A stretch of DNA of 64,000 nt from Sulfurovum sp. NBC37-1 (GCF_000010345.1 NC_009663.1:1922001-1986000); one strand, 5' to 3'; positions 52,715-61,299 are shown, counted from the first letter of the stretch. Notes: generated from the letters alone by a model not told the origin. Numbers and translations: made by a program.

Positions 52715-53568
52715 AAAATCTACAACACTTAAAAAGTGCCTTTAGCATGTTAGAGCTTATTTTTGTCATTGTTATTCTTGGAATTGTCTCGTCCATAGGT
52801 GCAGAAGTCATAGCACAAGTCTATGAAAGCTACATTGTGCAGCGTGCACAATACCGGGCAAATACAAAGACAGAACAGGCACTCAACCAGATTGCCAACC
52901 GCTTGCGCTATGCTATACCCGGAACAGTAGGCGCCAGAGTCTCCAAGACAAGTGCATTCATATCCATTACCGAAATCACCAGCACTGCCCAAAGAGATGT
53001 ATTGCAATGGGTGGGTGAGGACGGTGACAGCTTCGAAGCAATGACTAGTACTTCCAGAAGACCGGGATGGAGCGGGTTTATTGATCTTAATCAGAGTACT
53101 ACGACAACACTTGTCAGTCCCAGTTCAAATCTTGGTCTTACTGATGAGATTATTCAAAAACTGAGTGGCGGATCTAAAACTATCTCAAACGCCAAACTCT
53201 ATTTTCCTAATGGACTTCCAAGTATAAATGTTACCGCCGGATCCACCGGCGAAAACATTAATGTTTCAGGTCTCTCCTCCGGCAGTACAATCAGTGAACG
53301 CTATAAGCTTGCATGGAGTTCTTACGCTATTGTGTTTGAGGGAAGTGACCTGTGGCTTTATTATAATTTTGCACCTAATTTTGGTGCATCATTGGGAACG
53401 ATAAAAAGCAAACTACTTTCCAATGTCACTACATTTAGTTTTCAGGGAAGTGAAGGCTCTTTGCGTATCAAAGTATGTCAATATGAATCTATAGATAGCA
53501 ATGTTTCAGTTGCTGTTGACACAACAAAATCTGCACATTCTTGTAAAGAAAAAATTGTATTGTATTAG
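52711..53568 (+). CDS. Prepilin-like protein 2 (PilW/GspJ-like)
   Basis: 285 residues. Leader MKNLQHLKSA, then FSMLELIFVIVILGIVSSIG with Glu at +5; cleavage would be after Ala. The globular part follows with a QNRLRY-like segment (TEQALNQIANRLRYAIPGTVG) typical of PilW/GspJ-type minor pilins. Cysteines appear near the C-terminus. It overlaps pilin 1 by ATGA. Confidence 0.85.
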   Translation: MKNLQHLKSAFSMLELIFVIVILGIVSSIGAEVIAQVYESYIVQRAQYRANTKTEQALNQIANRLRYAIPGTVGARVSKTSAFISITEITSTAQRDVLQWVGEDGDSFEAMTSTSRRPGWSGFIDLNQSTTTTLVSPSSNLGLTDEIIQKLSGGSKTISNAKLYFPNGLPSINVTAGSTGENINVSGLSSGSTISERYKLAWSSYAIVFEGSDLWLYYNFAPNFGASLGTIKSKLLSNVTTFSFQGSEGSLRIKVCQYESIDSNVSVAVDTTKSAHSCKEKIVLY

Positions 53569-53578
53569 AAGGGAACAC

Positions 53579-54031
53579 ATGAGAAAAGCATTTTCAATGA
53601 TTACAGCCATCTTTATCATCATCATAATGGCTACCATCGCTATGTTTGTTATGAGCCTTAGTGGGAAGGGTGTAAAAGCAACCACTGCCCAATATCAGAG
53701 AGCGCAAGCTATGCTTTATGCAAAAAGCTATACGGAATTTGCCATTATGGCAGTGACCGGACATAATAGAATTGCTAATTGTGTCGAGGATATCAATGGC
53801 AATATTGGCAATATCAATCAGGGAGGCTATGAAATACGAACACATATCGCCTATATTGGTCCTATATCTGAGATAGGGAACTGCAGACCAGACCAGCAAC
53901 TCAGCACGAATGTAACGACTCCTGAAACACCGCTTACTATTATCGTGGATGCCTATGTGGATTACGAAGATCCTGACAATACCGGTGCTCCAAAAGTCAC
54001 GGTTCATAGACGTACGGTACAAAAGATATGA
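53579..54031 (+). CDS. Prepilin-like protein 3, lacking Glu5 (PilX/GspK-like)
   Basis: 150 residues. The very short leader MRKA precedes FSMITAIFIIIIMATIAMFVM: the hydrophobic helix is kept but +5 is Thr, not Glu. Loss of Glu5 is the hallmark of the tip pseudopilin GspK and relatives. A RAQAMLYAKSYTEFAIM helix, like the R-A-x-x-x-A-x-S-x-x-E pattern of PilX, follows. AGAAGGGA precedes the ATG. It overlaps pilin 4 by ATGA. Confidence 0.8.
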   Translation: MRKAFSMITAIFIIIIMATIAMFVMSLSGKGVKATTAQYQRAQAMLYAKSYTEFAIMAVTGHNRIANCVEDINGNIGNINQGGYEIRTHIAYIGPISEIGNCRPDQQLSTNVTTPETPLTIIVDAYVDYEDPDNTGAPKVTVHRRTVQKI

Positions 54032-54042
54032 AAGGTTTACAC

Positions 54043-54696
54043 ATGAAACGAGATGCCTTTACCATGCTTGAGCTTGTCTTTGTCATTGTCATACTGGGCA
54101 TCATTGCCGCACTTGCAATACCAAGACTGGACCGGGACCTCAAACAGGGAGCTGCTGATAATATACTCTCTGCAATTCGATATACACAACACTTGGCTCT
54201 TCTTGACGATAAACAAAAATTTAATGATGCAAAATGGCAGCGGCGTTTCTGGCATATTGTCTTTGGAACATGTACGGGAAACGACAAATATTATATGGTT
54301 GGCAGTGATAACAATATGACTGGCTCAACCAACGCATATTTTACACAAAATGAAGCCGCATTGGATCCGGCAAACGGCAAAGCAATGTTTTGGACAAACG
54401 GAGTAGACTGTAGCACTGGTGGTGACAATAATGTGAGCGAAAATATTTTTATTAGTAAAAAATATGGTATTAAAACTATTGCACCTAGTGGAGGGTGCAG
54501 TAATCTTTATGTAGGCTTTGACCATCTCGGTCGTCCTTACAGCAGCGGATTTCCGAATTCCACCAAACCAAATAATGCAGGTCACTTGTCATCAATGTGT
54601 ACATTTACCTTTACTATGTCTGACGATAGCACTTTTGCAATTAAAATTGAACCAGAAACAGGCTATGCATATATTTCTGGACAAAATAACTCATAA
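54043..54696 (+). CDS. Prepilin-like protein 4 (GspH/FimT-like)
   Basis: 217 residues from the ATG at 54043, which has AAAGG upstream; an ATG at 54028 overlapping the previous stop would add five residues. The leader MKRDA precedes FTMLELVFVIVILGIIAALAIPRL with Glu at +5. The Pro after the helix and the SAIRYTQHLALLDDKQ segment resemble GspH/FimT. Four cysteines in the second half could form disulfides. It is the last gene of the operon. Confidence 0.85.
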   Translation: MKRDAFTMLELVFVIVILGIIAALAIPRLDRDLKQGAADNILSAIRYTQHLALLDDKQKFNDAKWQRRFWHIVFGTCTGNDKYYMVGSDNNMTGSTNAYFTQNEAALDPANGKAMFWTNGVDCSTGGDNNVSENIFISKKYGIKTIAPSGGCSNLYVGFDHLGRPYSSGFPNSTKPNNAGHLSSMCTFTFTMSDDSTFAIKIEPETGYAYISGQNNS

Positions 54697-54800
54697 CTAT
54701 TTCTCCATTTACCCTTCATTAAGTTACTTAAGTTACAATTAAGTATGGAGAATGAAGGGCCTCTCCGGCCTTCTCCGTATCTAACATTAAAGGATTTATC
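54697..54800. other. Spacer between pilin 4 and hpf, with hairpin
   Basis: 104 nt holding a GAAGGGCC/GGCCTTC hairpin with one bulge and no T tract, then AAAGGA for hpf. It may be the operon's 3' end or an hpf leader element. Confidence 0.35.
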
Positions 54801-55334
54801 ATGAATAAAAGTATTACAGGAAGACATTTCGAACTGACCGATGCCATTAAAGCCTATGCTGATGCACTGTTGGAAGGCCTCAAGAAATACCACTTGGATA
54901 TCACCTCAGCCAATATCGTTATTTCAGCAGATGAGAAGAACGGAAAAAAAGGTTTTCATGTAGAATTCATCGTAAATCTAAAAGACAAGAATACTGTCGT
55001 CATCACACAGGTGGATAAAGATGTCTATGCCGCTATGGATCTTGCCAGCGAAAGAGTGAAAAAGAGCCTCAGAAGACACAAAGAGAAGATCAAAGACCAC
55101 AAGGTCATGAGCTTTAAAGACATGGGTGAAGAGGCAGAAGCTGTTTCAGAAATTGCCACTGAAGATATCGAGATCGTACCAATGGATCTTGAACTTCATA
55201 AACCGCTTGACTTTGAGGAAGCCATCGATGCACTCAGGGAAGAGAAAAAAAGACAGTTCATCGTCTTTAACGACTATGATGGCCATATGAGAGTCATGTA
55301 CAAAAGAGCTGACGGGAAGTTCGGACTTTATTAA
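54801..55334 (+). CDS. hpf: Ribosome hibernation promoting factor, long form
   Basis: 177 residues: an S30AE/YfiA domain (MNKSITGRHFELTDAIKAYADALLEGLKKY) and a C-terminal dimerisation domain (EAIDALREEKKRQFIVFNDYDGHMRVMYKRADGKFGLY). The long form makes 100S ribosome dimers by itself in stationary phase. AAAGGA precedes the ATG. It is followed by the palindrome at 55340. Confidence 0.95.
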   Translation: MNKSITGRHFELTDAIKAYADALLEGLKKYHLDITSANIVISADEKNGKKGFHVEFIVNLKDKNTVVITQVDKDVYAAMDLASERVKKSLRRHKEKIKDHKVMSFKDMGEEAEAVSEIATEDIEIVPMDLELHKPLDFEEAIDALREEKKRQFIVFNDYDGHMRVMYKRADGKFGLY

Positions 55335-55339
55335 TAAAA

Positions 55340-55366
55340 AGCGTTCAGTGCTGAGCACTGAGCGTT
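55340..55366. repeat. Near-perfect palindrome after hpf
   Basis: AGCGTTCAGTGCT-G-AGCACTGAGCGTT: 13-bp arms with two wobble pairs, starting 5 nt after the hpf stop. There is no T run, so it is more like a repeat or mRNA-end hairpin than a classical terminator. Confidence 0.6.
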
Positions 55367-55484
55367 AAATTCTACTCTTTACTTTATTTTCTACGAATTA
55401 TCGGTTTTCACCCCCTTCTCTTCCTAACTGAAAGTTTTAACACTGTTGTTTTTTGCTATCATTCCATAACGAGAGGAGATAATC

Positions 55485-56234
55485 ATGTTCAAAAAACTAC
55501 TTCTGCTTTTATTGTTTACTTCCGCTTCCTACAGTTTTATTTCTCTTGACCCGCCGGTCATTGGAGGAAAAGAGGGAGTTGACGGGGAAACGGGGATCTC
55601 CGGAAGCTACACTTCGGGCAACTCTAACACTAGTGCACTGGGGTTTAGTGCAAAAATAGAGTACCATCAGCCCCTCTGGATGATCTACTCCATCGCAGCC
55701 TACCACTACGGTGAATCCAACAGTGAGAAAAATACCAATGATGGTCTTGCCCATCTACGTTACATTCACCGTATCGAAGAGACGCCTTATGACTATGAAT
55801 TCTTTTTGCAGACAGAGTTCAACGAGTTTCAGGATGTAGAGATGCGCAACCTTGCAGGGGCAAACATCCGTAGGAGGTTCGAAGGTTTTTTTGACAAATG
55901 TTATGTAGGGCTGGGCCTTTTCTATTCCTATATGGAACCTAATGAGATCACAGATGTTGATCCGATCTATAAACGTACCAAACTGAACAGCTATCTTTCA
56001 CTTGTCAAAAATATTAATGAGCACTTTTCCATAACCTACCTCGGCTTCTACCAGCCTAACATCGAAGATTTCTCTGACTACAGAACATTTCAGATCTTGC
56101 AGTTAAATACATCTGTTACGAAGAATACATCATTGTCATTGGACCTTCAGCACAAACACAATTCTACACCTTATCATCATATTGAGGAAAATGATTTCAG
56201 ATCCAGTATCAACCTGAACTACAAATTCAAATAG
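55485..56234 (+). CDS. DUF481 outer-membrane protein
   Basis: 249 residues: signal peptide (MFKKLLLLLLFTSASYSF), then a beta-barrel with the DUF481 pattern GETGISGSYTSGNSNTSALGFSAKIEY at the start, IRRRFEGFFDKCYVGLGLFYSY in the middle and a last strand ending NLNYKFK. DUF481 proteins resemble YdiY, an acid-inducible barrel of unknown role. GAGGAGA precedes the ATG. It is monocistronic and convergent with recG. Confidence 0.88.
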   Translation: MFKKLLLLLLFTSASYSFISLDPPVIGGKEGVDGETGISGSYTSGNSNTSALGFSAKIEYHQPLWMIYSIAAYHYGESNSEKNTNDGLAHLRYIHRIEETPYDYEFFLQTEFNEFQDVEMRNLAGANIRRRFEGFFDKCYVGLGLFYSYMEPNEITDVDPIYKRTKLNSYLSLVKNINEHFSITYLGFYQPNIEDFSDYRTFQILQLNTSVTKNTSLSLDLQHKHNSTPYHHIEENDFRSSINLNYKFK

Positions 56235-56321
56235 AAACCTTCATGGAAGTGAATGCTTCAACTTCACCTTGAATATAGCTGCAAAACAACTTGGGGATGG
56301 AGATCGATCCTCCGGTTCCAC

Positions 56322-58130
56322 TTAAGTTTTCAGACTTTTCATCCTAACTTTTGCCTGTTCCACTATTTTATCGTCCTCTGCCATATCCAGCCATTTGAAT
56401 CTTTGGCCACTTTGAATCGTTCCATCGAGTATATCCCCGCTGTCACGAAATTTCAGGTCGAGTTTGGCTATGTCGAAACCGTTGGTGGTCTGTGCAAACT
56501 GTTGGAGCCTGAAGTTCTCTTTGCTGTTCGAGAAGAGGTAGCACCAGCTCTTCAGACCGTTACGCCCTACCCGTCCCCTTAGTTGGTGCAGTGTAGCCAG
56601 ACCGAGACGCTCCGCCCCCACGATGACAATGAGCGTAAGTTTCGGCAGCGAGATACCAACTTCCACAACCGTGGTTGCCAGAAGGATATTGCCTTTCTCC
56701 CTGAATTCTAGCAGTACATCTTCTTTCTGTTTATCCTTGCCATGCGTCACATAGACATTGTCAAACCTGCTTTCCCAGAATCCTCTGCTCTCGTCCAGGG
56801 ATTGGTAAGGGACTTCGGAACTCTCTTCCACCAGCGGATAGATGATGAGAACCTGGTGCTGCTGTGCAATCTCCTCTTTGATATGGGTCATCAGGTCAGG
56901 AAAATCCTCTCTGCCGATGGTTTGTGTCAGTACCTCTCTTTCAAAAGGCGTTGTGGTGATGAGGGAGACATCGAGCAGTTCGGACTCCATCATCGCCTGC
57001 GTTCTGGGGATGGGGGTAGCCGAGAATTGAAGATAATGCGGTTTCCGTTCACCCGAACTCACTAGCGCCTCAAGGCTCTGGCGCTGTTTGGTCCCGAAGC
57101 GATGCTGCTCGTCCACCATGACCAGTGAGGCTTCGGGAAGGTCCTCTTTGAACAGAAGCGCATGCGTGCCTATGATGAAATCCGCTTCCCGGTAGTTCCC
57201 CTCGTCTTTCCCCTGCATGACCAGAGCGATCCTGACAGACTTCGGCAAATGTTTACAGGCCTCTTCATAAAGCTGAAGAGCAAGAAGTGATGTCGGCGCC
57301 ATTAAAATGCTTTTATGTGGCAGGGCCATCATTACCGAAGCGAGGATCACCATGGTTTTTCCGGAACCTACATCTCCGACGATCATCCGTTTTGCTGCTT
57401 TGTCCTCTCTTGCAAGGTCTTTTCGTATCTGCACTATGACATTCTGCTGCTCCTCTGTAAGCGTAAAAGGAAGATTTGAAACAAAGGGTTCCATCTCCCC
57501 GTTAAGTGCACGCAAAGCAGGAAAGTCCACTCTCTTCCCACGCAGTTTTCGCAGGTGGTTGTAGGCTTCAACGAATTTCAGTACTTCTATGATCTCGGAC
57601 TTGTAGCCACCGTTCTCATATACTTCATCTAAACTTTTGGGGAAATGTACACGCATCAGTGTCGCCACTTCTTTGGAATCCAAACCTTCATTGAAGAGAT
57701 TCTGCTCTGTAATGTACACTTCCATCAAAGAAGCTATCTCGCTCTCCTTGAGTACGCTTTTGTATTTTGGAGTGATCTTCCCTACCTGTTTGATGGACTT
57801 TGGCTGAGGCATCTGAAGGTAGCCTTTGTACTCCTCAAGTCTGCCCTGAATATAATGGGTTGAACCCACTCCAAAAAGCTTGTGGTGGTAAGGGGTAACA
57901 CGGAAAAAAGTGGATGAAAGCCTTCGCCCTGACTGTGTCAACAGGAAGCCCACTCTCAGTTTCCCTCCATAAATACTGCTCTCCGTCACCTTGGCTTCAA
58001 GTGTATGGATCTTTCCTATTTCCAGCGTCGTTGAAAGTGTAGTGTCGTTGTAGGAGGTCGGTACGATGAGCGCAAGATCGAGTAGAGAATAGATCTTGAG
58101 TTTTTTAAAAAGTTGTTTGGCTTCTTCCAC
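56322..58130 (-). CDS. recG: ATP-dependent DNA helicase RecG
   Basis: 602 residues: an OB wedge domain, then helicase motor with Walker A GDVGSGKTMV, DEQHRFG, SATPIPRT and the C-terminal QLRGRVGRNGLKSWCYL motif. It is shorter than the usual 690 residues, as in Campylobacterota generally, missing part of the N-terminal helical region. It remodels stalled forks. The start is a GTG at 58130 with GGAG 6 nt upstream. The M16 gene lies upstream beyond a GTAGGGTG element. Confidence 0.95.
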   Translation of the reverse strand: MEEAKQLFKKLKIYSLLDLALIVPTSYNDTTLSTTLEIGKIHTLEAKVTESSIYGGKLRVGFLLTQSGRRLSSTFFRVTPYHHKLFGVGSTHYIQGRLEEYKGYLQMPQPKSIKQVGKITPKYKSVLKESEIASLMEVYITEQNLFNEGLDSKEVATLMRVHFPKSLDEVYENGGYKSEIIEVLKFVEAYNHLRKLRGKRVDFPALRALNGEMEPFVSNLPFTLTEEQQNVIVQIRKDLAREDKAAKRMIVGDVGSGKTMVILASVMMALPHKSILMAPTSLLALQLYEEACKHLPKSVRIALVMQGKDEGNYREADFIIGTHALLFKEDLPEASLVMVDEQHRFGTKQRQSLEALVSSGERKPHYLQFSATPIPRTQAMMESELLDVSLITTTPFEREVLTQTIGREDFPDLMTHIKEEIAQQHQVLIIYPLVEESSEVPYQSLDESRGFWESRFDNVYVTHGKDKQKEDVLLEFREKGNILLATTVVEVGISLPKLTLIVIVGAERLGLATLHQLRGRVGRNGLKSWCYLFSNSKENFRLQQFAQTTNGFDIAKLDLKFRDSGDILDGTIQSGQRFKWLDMAEDDKIVEQAKVRMKSLKT

Positions 58131-58252
58131 GCTGAACTCCGTTCAGAATTAATAATTCGGGATTGCATTACGCTGCAATGCTTTTGTAGAACGATTATAA
58201 CGAAGGTTAGGAATAAAAAGAAGAAAATATGTCAGATTGTCATGTTTATCGT

Positions 58253-58276
58253 GTAGGGTGGATCCATCCACCCTAC
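58253..58276. repeat. GTAGGGTG palindrome element A (single)
   Basis: GTAGGGTGGATCCATCCACCCTAC: an 11-bp-arm palindrome in the spacer between the M16 gene and recG, 12 nt after the M16 stop. It shares its GTAGGGTG/CACCCTAC ends with elements B, C and D. Confidence 0.9.
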
Positions 58277-58288
58277 GTGAAATAGATA

Positions 58289-59572
58289 TTATTTTTTCGT
58301 CACGATAGAGAATGAAAGATCTGACAACTCCTTATGTGATGTAATGAAAGCGTTCATCTCATCAAGTGTCACGGTCTCGATTTTTTCAAGCTGCTCTTTG
58401 GAGAAACCGAGCGGCCTGCCATAGTAGAATTCGTTGTAGGCACGGTTAAGTCTCTGACTGAGTGTTTCCATTCTGAGCGGCTCACTTCCTACAAGGAATT
58501 TTTTGGCAGACTCAAGCTCATCGGCTGTGATCCCTTTGCTGACAAAATCATCCACAACCTTCTGTACCAGCGCCTTGGCTTCATCCTGTGTACTGAGTTT
58601 CGTCTGGAGATAACCGCTGAGATAGGAAGCGTATTTGGTACGTCGCAGCATTGAGTATGCACCATAGGTCAGCCCTCTCTTGACGCGTATCTCTTCCATC
58701 AGTCTTGAACCAAACCCTGCCCCGCCGAGAATATACTCTGCGATCTTTGCTTTGTACTGGTCTTTCTCTTTGTAGGTGTAGTCGAATGGCGCTCCAAAAT
58801 AGATATATGCCTGCTGCGTATCTTCAGGGATGAGTACTACTTCTTTTTTATCGGAGGCAATAAACCAGGGAGTCTTCTCTTTTTTTACCTTGGGCAACAG
58901 TGGTAAAAGTTCATTCACATATTTTTCTGCCTCATCAAAGGAGATATCTCCTCCTATGACAGCTATAGCATTGTTGTAGCCCAAGTGTGTAGAGACGAAG
59001 TTCTCGATATCGTCAAGCGAAATGGACTTGACACTTTCGATCGTTCCATCATACGGTCTGGCCAGCGGCGTACCTTTGAACAGTATCTCTCTTAGTTTCG
59101 TTGCCGCGATGTAGTCAAAATCACTCTTCTTCTGTGTCAGCCAGCCGATCTTCTGGCGTTTCACCTGCTCAAGTGCCTCCGGGGTATAGTTCGGGTCTTT
59201 CAGTAGCTCTTTGAGCCTTTCTATCGCATAGGGAAATTCGCTTTTGAGCGCAGAGACTTCAAAGACAAAACTTTCCCGTCCCACATGTGCCGTTACATCC
59301 ACGGCATGGTCATCGAGTTTCTGTGCAAAACCAACAGAACCGTCTTTTTTTGTACCCTCGTTCAAAAGCTTTGCCGACATATCTGCCAGACCGTCTTTGG
59401 TATTGCTCAGGTGACCCGCATTGGTGAAGACCAGCTGCAAAGAGACAATGGGAATGAAATTCCCCTCTTCAAATACCACAGGAACCTGCGTATCTTTAAT
59501 CTTAACCTCTTTTACCGTCTCTGCCATCAGCACTCCTTGCAATAATACAAATAATAAAACAATTTTTTTCAT
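58289..59572 (-). CDS. M16-family peptidase homologue, probably inactive
   Basis: 427 residues: signal peptide (MKKIVLLFVLLQGVLMAE) and two M16 domains (VVFEEGNFIPIVSLQLVF...; GGAGFGSRLMEEIRVKRGLTYGAYS in the second). The zinc motif HxxEH expected after GxxH is replaced by DGLADMSAKLLNEGT, so no metal site is visible. Such proteins are usually the non-catalytic partner of an active M16 subunit; none is adjacent. It acts in the periplasm. It is flanked by palindrome elements A and B. Confidence 0.88.
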   Translation of the reverse strand: MKKIVLLFVLLQGVLMAETVKEVKIKDTQVPVVFEEGNFIPIVSLQLVFTNAGHLSNTKDGLADMSAKLLNEGTKKDGSVGFAQKLDDHAVDVTAHVGRESFVFEVSALKSEFPYAIERLKELLKDPNYTPEALEQVKRQKIGWLTQKKSDFDYIAATKLREILFKGTPLARPYDGTIESVKSISLDDIENFVSTHLGYNNAIAVIGGDISFDEAEKYVNELLPLLPKVKKEKTPWFIASDKKEVVLIPEDTQQAYIYFGAPFDYTYKEKDQYKAKIAEYILGGAGFGSRLMEEIRVKRGLTYGAYSMLRRTKYASYLSGYLQTKLSTQDEAKALVQKVVDDFVSKGITADELESAKKFLVGSEPLRMETLSQRLNRAYNEFYYGRPLGFSKEQLEKIETVTLDEMNAFITSHKELSDLSFSIVTKK

Positions 59573-59581
59573 AAGAACCTC

Positions 59582-59651
59582 GTAGGGTGCTGTGTCCCCA
59601 CAGCACCATGTATATAAACTGCAAAGGTGCCGTCAGGGGACAGCACCCTAC
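59582..59651. repeat. GTAGGGTG double-palindrome element B
   Basis: Two hairpins, GGTGCTGTG-TCC-CACAGCACC type and GGTGCCGTC-AGG-GGACAGCACC type, joined by 16 nt and enclosed by GTAG/CTAC. The whole can also fold as one long stem. It lies between mqnC and the M16 gene, 9 nt upstream of the latter's ATG. Confidence 0.85.
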
Positions 59652-59698
59652 GCATTAAACCCGAAATATGATAAAATAAATATCATCAATATTTCGAA

Positions 59699-60760
59699 TT
59701 AAAATCTTTCCAAAATTTCATACGCCGTATTACGTTTTGCAGGATTCTCCCCTACATCACGGATCAATCGCACCATCTCTTCCTGGTTCATTTCATTTTT
59801 CGCACCCGCAGCGGAGACAACGTTCTCTTCCATCATGGTAGAGCCGAGATCGTTCGCACCAAAAAGCAGTGCCATCTGGCCGATATAGGAACCCTGTGTT
59901 ACCCATGAACTCTGAATGTTGGGGATATTGTCCAAAAAAAGCCTTGCCACGGCCAGGTAACGCAAGTACTGATTGGAAGTCGTTTTGGTGATGGTCGGCA
60001 ATTCTCTTTTGAGCTGTGTATGGTCACTCTGGTAGGACCACATAATGAAAGCCCTGAAACCGCCTGTCTCGTCCTGAAGCTGACGCACGTAATCCCAGTG
60101 CTCCACGATCTCTCTGGTCGTCTCTACGGTCCCGTACATCATGGTCGCTGTCGATTTGATGCCCAGCTTGTGAGCTTCTCTGTGTACTTCAAGCCAGGTA
60201 TCCTTGTCGAGTTTCTTGGGTGCGATGATGTCGCGTACTCTGTCGGAAAGTATCTCCGCTCCGGCACCCGGGATGGAACTGAGCCCTTTGGCCTTGAGTC
60301 GTGCAAGCACTTCGGAGATACTCAGGTTAGATCGACGTGCGATATAGTCTATCTCAATGGCAGAGAAACCGTGAATGGTGACCTGCGGATATTTCTGATG
60401 GATGTGCTCGACCAGGTCTTCATACCATTCGATCTCAAGTTTGGGGTGTACCCCGCCCTGAAAAAGTATCTGCGTTCCGCCTATGGCGACAAGTTCGTCG
60501 ATTTTCTGGTCGATTTCCTCGAAAGAGAGGATATAGGCATCTTCCTTCTTCTCATGCGTGTAAAAGGCACAGAATTTACAGTCGACCCAGCAGATATTGG
60601 TATAGTTGATGTTCCTGTCCACGACAAAAGTGGTCACCCCCTTGGGATGCATCTCTTTTTTACGTGCCAGGGCCATTTTGCCCAGTGTTTTGAGATCGGC
60701 GTTCTCTATGAGATCGACGGCTTTGTCAATGGTCATGCGTTCTGTTTTTGGCATTGTCAT
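59699..60760 (-). CDS. mqnC: Cyclic dehypoxanthinyl futalosine synthase MqnC
   Basis: 353 residues: a radical SAM protein with the cluster motif CWVDCKFCAFY, then GGTQILFQGGVHPKLEIEWYEDL and AEILSDRVRDIIAPKKL, all typical of MqnC rather than MqnE. It forms the cyclic product in the futalosine route to menaquinone used by Campylobacterota. The ATG at 60760 has GGAG upstream. It lies between palindrome elements B and C. Confidence 0.95.
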   Translation of the reverse strand: MTMPKTERMTIDKAVDLIENADLKTLGKMALARKKEMHPKGVTTFVVDRNINYTNICWVDCKFCAFYTHEKKEDAYILSFEEIDQKIDELVAIGGTQILFQGGVHPKLEIEWYEDLVEHIHQKYPQVTIHGFSAIEIDYIARRSNLSISEVLARLKAKGLSSIPGAGAEILSDRVRDIIAPKKLDKDTWLEVHREAHKLGIKSTATMMYGTVETTREIVEHWDYVRQLQDETGGFRAFIMWSYQSDHTQLKRELPTITKTTSNQYLRYLAVARLFLDNIPNIQSSWVTQGSYIGQMALLFGANDLGSTMMEENVVSAAGAKNEMNQEEMVRLIRDVGENPAKRNTAYEILERF

Positions 60761-60770
60761 ATCATTCTCC

Positions 60771-60823
60771 GTAGGGTGTGCAACAGCACACCTTTATTAA
60801 TGGTGTGCTGTTGCACACCCTAC
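60771..60823. repeat. GTAGGGTG double-palindrome element C
   Basis: GTAG then GGTGTGCAACAGCACACC, a 9-nt spacer, GGTGTGCTGTTGCACACC and CTAC. The arms pair locally or end to end. It fills the nusB-mqnC spacer, starting 10 nt from the mqnC ATG and ending 3 nt before the nusB stop. Confidence 0.9.
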
Positions 60824-60825
60824 CA

Positions 60826-61218
60826 TTATTTCCCTATCGCATCCAGCACGCCGTTGATGAACTGCGGCGATTTTTCGTCTGCAAGCGATTTCGCAAGCTC
60901 CACCGCTTCGTTGATGATGATAGCCCTGTCTGTTTTGGCTACGAGGATCTCGTAGGCACCCAGACGCAAAATGGCTTTTTCCACTCTACCGATAGCATCG
61001 TAATCCCAGTCGGTCAAATGTTTCTCTATCTCAGCATCGAGCATTTCAAGATTTTCTATGGTCCCGTCAAAAAGGTCATGCGAAAAATCTCTCTGCTTGT
61101 TGCGTATCTTGTCCTCTTCGAGTATCTCATCGGAGAATTTGGCAATGTTCTCATTGCCCAGGTCATAAGCGTAAAGTAGCCCTACAACCGCTGTTCTTGC
61201 CTGATGTCTTGTTGCCAT
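60826..61218 (-). CDS. nusB: Transcription antitermination factor NusB
   Basis: 130 residues with the NusB start MATRHQARTAVVGLLYAYDL and the C-terminal LRLGAYEILVAKTDRAIIINEAVELAKSLADEKSPQFINGVLD. It acts in rRNA antitermination with NusE. The ATG at 61218 has AGGAAACAG upstream; the open frame to 61248 runs into palindrome D and is not supported. It follows ribH, as in many bacteria. Confidence 0.96.
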   Translation of the reverse strand: MATRHQARTAVVGLLYAYDLGNENIAKFSDEILEEDKIRNKQRDFSHDLFDGTIENLEMLDAEIEKHLTDWDYDAIGRVEKAILRLGAYEILVAKTDRAIIINEAVELAKSLADEKSPQFINGVLDAIGK

Positions 61219-61229
61219 CTGTTTCCTTT

Positions 61230-61287
61230 GTAGGGTGTGCAATTGCACACCACAATATTTACAACGGTGTGCAATTGCACACCCTAC
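61230..61287. repeat. GTAGGGTG double-palindrome element D
   Basis: GTAG, then GGTGTGCAATTGCACACC, a 14-nt spacer, a second identical GGTGTGCAATTGCACACC and CTAC. Both inner units are perfect 18-bp palindromes and also complement each other. It lies in the ribH-nusB spacer, 12 nt from the nusB ATG. Confidence 0.92.
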
Positions 61288-61299
61288 GTCATTGACATA

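Noticed and set aside
46430-54696. Prophage or integrative element carrying the adhesin/pilin operon
   Set aside because: No integrase, att repeats or tRNA junction seen at either side; only the decayed toxin pair hints at mobility.
55485-55754. Minus-strand ORF opposite the DUF481 gene
   Set aside because: Shadow of the signal-peptide and first strands; no site or homology.
60020-60955. 311-codon plus-strand ORF opposite mqnC and nusB
   Set aside because: Crosses two real genes and a palindrome element; no motif or start site.
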